The translations under genes and the position numbers were made by a program. From contig JAGBXL010000142.1 of the NCBI GenBank assembly GCA_017629325.1, forward strand, positions 1 to 7,694: DNA of 7,694 nucleotides, written 5' to 3'. The DNA is from Clostridia bacterium. GTDB taxonomy: Bacteria > Bacillota > Clostridia > UMGS1810. Shown piece after piece: positions 4,648 to 7,694 of the stretch (position 1 is the stretch's first letter; every line of letters starts with the position of its first letter). The notes beneath the pieces were generated by a model. It saw only the letters and a list, made by a program, of their open reading frames with translations, did no database searches and was not told the DNA's origin.

Positions 4648-6495
4648 ATGGCAAAAATAATTGGTATTGACCTTGGTACAACAAACTCTTGTGTATCAGT
4701 TATGGAAGGCGGCGAGCCTGTTGTTATAGCAAATGCAGAAGGTGCAAGAACAACTCCATCTGTTGTTGCTTTTACCAAAACCGGTGAAAGACTCATCGGT
4801 CAGGTTGCAAAAAGACAGGCTATCACAAACCCCGATAAAACCATCATCTCTATTAAAAGAGAAATGGGCAGCGATTACAAAGTAAAAATCGACGATAAAA
4901 ACTACACACCCCAGGAAATTTCCGCAATGGTACTTTCCAAGCTTAAAGCCGATGCCGAAAGCTACCTTGGCGAAACAGTTTCTCAGGCAGTTATAACTGT
5001 TCCTGCATATTTTAACGATTCACAGCGTCAGGCAACAAAAGATGCAGGTAAAATTGCAGGTTTAGAAGTTCTTCGTATTATAAATGAGCCAACAGCTGCT
5101 GCTCTTGCTTATGGTATGGATAAAGACGGCGAGCAAAAAATCATGGTATATGACCTTGGCGGCGGCACATTCGACGTTTCCATTCTTGAAATCGGCGATG
5201 GTTTATTCGAAGTTTTAGCTACCGGTGGTAACACACGCCTTGGCGGTGATGATTTCGACGAAAAGATTATGAATTATCTTATTGAGGAATTCAAAAAAGA
5301 AAACGGCATAGATTTAAGTGCTGATAAAATTGCTATGCAGCGTCTTAAAGAAGCAGCCGAAAAAGCAAAGATTGAACTTTCAGGTGTTACCACATCAAAT
5401 ATCAATCTTCCCTTTATCACAGCTGATGCAACAGGCCCCAAACACCTTGATGTAACTCTTTCAAGAAGTAAGTTCGATGAACTCACAGCCGACCTTGTTG
5501 AAAAAACAATGGAACCCACAAGAAAAGCTCTTCAAGATGCAGGTCTTTCTGCTTCCGAAATCAATAAAGTTCTTTTAGTTGGTGGTTCATCAAGAATTCC
5601 TGCAGTTCAGGAAGCTGTTAAAAACTTTATCGGCAAAGAACCACACAAAGGCATAAATCCCGATGAATGTGTTGCAATGGGTGCAGCTATTCAGGGTGGT
5701 GTTCTTGCAGGTGATGTTAAAGATATAGTTCTTTTAGATGTAACCCCTCTTTCACTTGGTATTGAAACACTTGGCGGTGTATGCACAAAACTTATCGAAA
5801 GAAACACAACAATTCCCGCAAAGAAAACACAGGTATTCTCAACTGCTGCCGATAATCAGACATCTGTTGAAATTCATGTTCTCCAGGGCGAAAGAGAAAT
5901 GGCTGCATATAATAAATCCCTGGGCAAATTCAGCCTCACAGGTATTGCTCCTGCTCCAAGAGGAATTCCTCAGATTGAGGTTAGCTTCGATATAGATGCC
6001 AACGGTATTGTTAAGGTTACTGCAAAAGATATGGCAACAGGCAATGCACAGGATATCACAATAACTGCAAGCACAAACCTTACAGATGAAGATATCGATA
6101 AAGCTGTTAAAGAAGCAGAGCAGTTTGCAGAAGAAGACAAAAAACGCAAAGAAGAAATCGACACAAGAAATACCGCCGATTCTTTAGTATATCAGTGTGA
6201 AAAAGCCATCACCGATTTAGGCGATAAGCTCGAAGCAGGTGATAAAGCAGATATTGAAGCAAAAATTGCCGAAACTAAAAAAGCATTAGAAGGCACAGAC
6301 ACAGAAGCAATCAAAGCCGCTTCCGATGCCCTCCAGCAGAAATTCTACGAAGTTTCAACAAAAATGTATCAGCAGGCAAATCCACAAGGAGCACCCGGAG
6401 CTGATGCAGGTGCAGGCTTTGGCGGTCAGGACGCAGGTGCACAGGGCGGCACCTACGATGGCGACTACACAGTTGTTGACGACGATAATAAATAA
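4648..6495 (+). CDS. dnaK: Molecular chaperone DnaK (Hsp70)
   Basis: DnaK is the ATP-driven Hsp70 that binds exposed hydrophobic segments of unfolded proteins. The 615-residue protein is full length. The nucleotide-binding domain (about 1-355) has GIDLGTTNS from residue 6, the catalytic lysine K70, INEPTAAALAYG around E147, and DLGGGTFD with D169 and T174. The insertion of roughly two dozen residues found after this first quadrant in Gram-negative homologues is absent. The interdomain linker is VLLDVTP at 361-367. The substrate-binding beta domain and helical lid follow, then a flexible Gly/Ala/Gln-rich tail ending in VVDDDNK. The start is ATG with GGAGGA at 4635-4640, seven bases upstream; an in-frame TTG at 4633 overlaps that site and is not used. 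It shares the CIRCE-controlled transcript with grpE. Confidence 0.99.
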   Translation: MAKIIGIDLGTTNSCVSVMEGGEPVVIANAEGARTTPSVVAFTKTGERLIGQVAKRQAITNPDKTIISIKREMGSDYKVKIDDKNYTPQEISAMVLSKLKADAESYLGETVSQAVITVPAYFNDSQRQATKDAGKIAGLEVLRIINEPTAAALAYGMDKDGEQKIMVYDLGGGTFDVSILEIGDGLFEVLATGGNTRLGGDDFDEKIMNYLIEEFKKENGIDLSADKIAMQRLKEAAEKAKIELSGVTTSNINLPFITADATGPKHLDVTLSRSKFDELTADLVEKTMEPTRKALQDAGLSASEINKVLLVGGSSRIPAVQEAVKNFIGKEPHKGINPDECVAMGAAIQGGVLAGDVKDIVLLDVTPLSLGIETLGGVCTKLIERNTTIPAKKTQVFSTAADNQTSVEIHVLQGEREMAAYNKSLGKFSLTGIAPAPRGIPQIEVSFDIDANGIVKVTAKDMATGNAQDITITASTNLTDEDIDKAVKEAEQFAEEDKKRKEEIDTRNTADSLVYQCEKAITDLGDKLEAGDKADIEAKIAETKKALEGTDTEAIKAASDALQQKFYEVSTKMYQQANPQGAPGADAGAGFGGQDAGAQGGTYDGDYTVVDDDNK

Positions 6496-6519
6496 TAAAT
6501 CGTTTCAGGGAATAAAAAC

Positions 6520-6553
6520 AAGGTAATAGTGAAAAATTTCGCTATTACCTTTT
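6520..6553 (+). terminator. Hairpin with short U-run between dnaK and dnaJ
   Basis: Bases 6520-6533 pair with 6538-6551 over 14 positions, including one U.G pair, around a four-base loop. A run of only four U residues (6550-6553) follows before CCTTGG. It lies 24 bases after the dnaK stop. It may act as a partial terminator, or as a 3' stabiliser of the dnaK message, giving more DnaK than DnaJ. No strong promoter is visible between it and dnaJ, so complete termination is unlikely. Confidence 0.55.
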
Positions 6554-6566
6554 CCTTGGTAGATAA

Positions 6567-6605
6567 AATGATAAAATACTTTATCATTATGGAAAGGTTA
6601 TCATT
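6567..6605 (+). promoter_or_regulatory. dnaJ leader with octamer repeats and alternative hairpins
   Basis: TTATCATT occurs at 6581-6588 and 6598-6605, and its complement AATGATAA at 6567-6574. The inverted copy can pair with the first copy (nine pairs, four-base loop), leaving the ribosome binding site GGAAAGG (6591-6597) open. It can instead pair with the second copy, placing that site in the loop next to the start codon. The direct repeat is 12 bases, TTATCATTATGG, at 6581 and 6598. Confidence 0.4.
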
Positions 6606-7694
6606 ATGGCAGAAAAAAGAGATTACTACGAGGTTTTAGGTCTGCAAAAGGGTGCGGGCGACGATGAAATAAAAAGAGCCTACCGCAAACTTGCAAAAAA
6701 ATATCACCCCGATGTTAACCCCGGCAATGCCGAAGCAGAAGCAAAGTTTAAAGAAATCGGCGAAGCCTATGAGGTCTTAAGTGATTCCGATAAAAAAATG
6801 CGCTACGACCAATACGGTTTTGCGGGAGTCGATCCAAACTACGGTGCAGGTCAGGGCGGAGGTTTTGGAGGCTTTGGTGGTGGATTTGGCGGTATGGACT
6901 TTGGCGATATCGGTGATATTTTCGGCTCAATGTTTGGCGGCGGATTTGGAGGAAGTACCCGCCGCAGAAATGGTCCCCGAAAAGGAAGCGATATTGAAGA
7001 AAGCATACTCCTTTCCTTTGAAGAAGCAGCTTTCGGTGTTAAAAAGCCTCTTAAAATATATGTTATAGAAGATTGCGATGAATGTAAGGGGCAGGGTGCA
7101 AAGAATTCTTCCGATAAAGAAACCTGTACATACTGTAATGGAACAGGGCAGATAAGAGAAGTTCAGCGTACAATTTTAGGTCAGGTAATGAACACCCGCA
7201 CATGTAATCACTGTGGCGGAGAGGGCACAATAATCAAAAACCCCTGCTCCAAATGTAAGGGCAAGGGCAAAGTTAAGCGTTCAAAAAATATTGAGGTAGA
7301 TATACCCGCCGGAATCAATTCAGGCGAAACAATAAGCTACCGCGGTCTTGGAAACGCAGGCTTCAAGGGAGGCCCGTCGGGCGACCTTCTTGTAACTGTT
7401 TCAATTAAGCGTCATAGTGTTTTTGCACGAAACGGTTATGATGTTCACTTAGATGTTCCCATAACCTTTGTTCAGGCTAGCTTGGGTGCTGATATCGAGA
7501 TTCCTGTTCTTGACCCTGAAAAGAAATATGAGCTTGGAAAAATGACATACACCGTTCCCGAGGGCACACAGCCCGGATCGGTTGTTCGTTTAAAAGGTAA
7601 GGGAATCCCTCATATAAGAAGCGGTCAAAGAGGAGATATGGTTCTTAAACTAACAGTTGAAGTTCCAAAAAATCTTTCTAATGAACAAAAAGAA
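6606..7694 (+). CDS. dnaJ: Chaperone protein DnaJ (Hsp40), 3' end outside the window
   Basis: DnaJ delivers substrates to DnaK and stimulates its ATPase. The frame is open for 363 codons to the last base, with no stop; usual lengths of about 375-390 imply that a short C-terminal piece is missing. It is a type I protein with all domains. The J domain (about 5-70) has HPD at 34-36. The Gly/Phe-rich linker (about 72-117) contains DIF at 104-106. The zinc region has four intact CxxCxGxG repeats at C157/C160, C174/C177, C200/C203 and C214/C217. The C-terminal peptide-binding domains follow from about 225. The ATG start has GGAAAGG at 6591-6597, eight bases upstream. It is the last visible gene of the operon, 110 bases after dnaK. 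Confidence 0.98.
   Translation, partial: MAEKRDYYEVLGLQKGAGDDEIKRAYRKLAKKYHPDVNPGNAEAEAKFKEIGEAYEVLSDSDKKMRYDQYGFAGVDPNYGAGQGGGFGGFGGGFGGMDFGDIGDIFGSMFGGGFGGSTRRRNGPRKGSDIEESILLSFEEAAFGVKKPLKIYVIEDCDECKGQGAKNSSDKETCTYCNGTGQIREVQRTILGQVMNTRTCNHCGGEGTIIKNPCSKCKGKGKVKRSKNIEVDIPAGINSGETISYRGLGNAGFKGGPSGDLLVTVSIKRHSVFARNGYDVHLDVPITFVQASLGADIEIPVLDPEKKYELGKMTYTVPEGTQPGSVVRLKGKGIPHIRSGQRGDMVLKLTVEVPKNLSNEQKE

Noticed and set aside
6556..6582. Possible separate dnaJ promoter (TTGGTA and TACTTT)
   Set aside because: Both boxes are poor and the spacing is only 15 bases; readthrough from dnaK is the simpler explanation.
6841..6960. Glycine-rich repetitive coding stretch in dnaJ
   Set aside because: It is the normal Gly/Phe linker of DnaJ, not a separate repeat element.

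Overview
The window looks like chromosome from a low-GC Gram-positive anaerobe, most likely an uncultured clostridium. Four things point there. The chaperone operon has the hrcA-grpE-dnaK-dnaJ order with a perfect CIRCE operator. DnaK lacks the insertion in the ATPase-domain quadrant that Gram-negative DnaK proteins carry. A rubrerythrin is present. Starts preceded by strong AGGAGG-type ribosome binding sites include GTG and TTG. All the protein-coding content belongs to known families.

Left part (1-1157): a gene-free stretch of about 300 bases holds a compact, strongly foldable sequence (71-151). It folds on paper as a three-way junction with two tandem G.A motifs, and I do not recognise its family. 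The same stretch has a perfect 12-bp hairpin (179-208) and scattered copies of a TGCCTTTT-type repeat. A minus-strand short-chain dehydrogenase/reductase follows (305-1030), with sequence features resembling the YmfI-like EF-P 5-aminopentanone reductases of clostridia. A 127-base divergent gap separates it from the next gene.

Middle part (1158-3014): rubrerythrin (peroxide reduction), then hemW (radical-SAM-like heme chaperone) behind its own good promoter. The hemW message would begin almost directly with a GC-rich REP-like hairpin. A long AU-rich hairpin after hemW overlaps the promoter of the chaperone operon, so the end of one transcription unit and the start of the next share the same bases.

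Right part (2912-7694): the heat-shock operon. A sigma-A-type promoter is followed at once by CIRCE, the HrcA operator. Then come hrcA (GTG start), grpE (TTG start overlapping the hrcA stop), dnaK (615 codons) and dnaJ (363 codons, cut by the window end). HrcA represses the operon. GrpE, DnaK and DnaJ form the Hsp70 folding machine, with GrpE as nucleotide exchange factor and DnaJ as co-chaperone. A hairpin with a short U-run between dnaK and dnaJ could reduce transcription into dnaJ. The dnaJ leader has an octamer in three copies that allows two mutually exclusive hairpins around the ribosome binding site.

No CRISPR array, tRNA, rRNA or transposase gene is visible. The best candidates for something undescribed are the structured RNA at 71-151 and the dnaJ leader.
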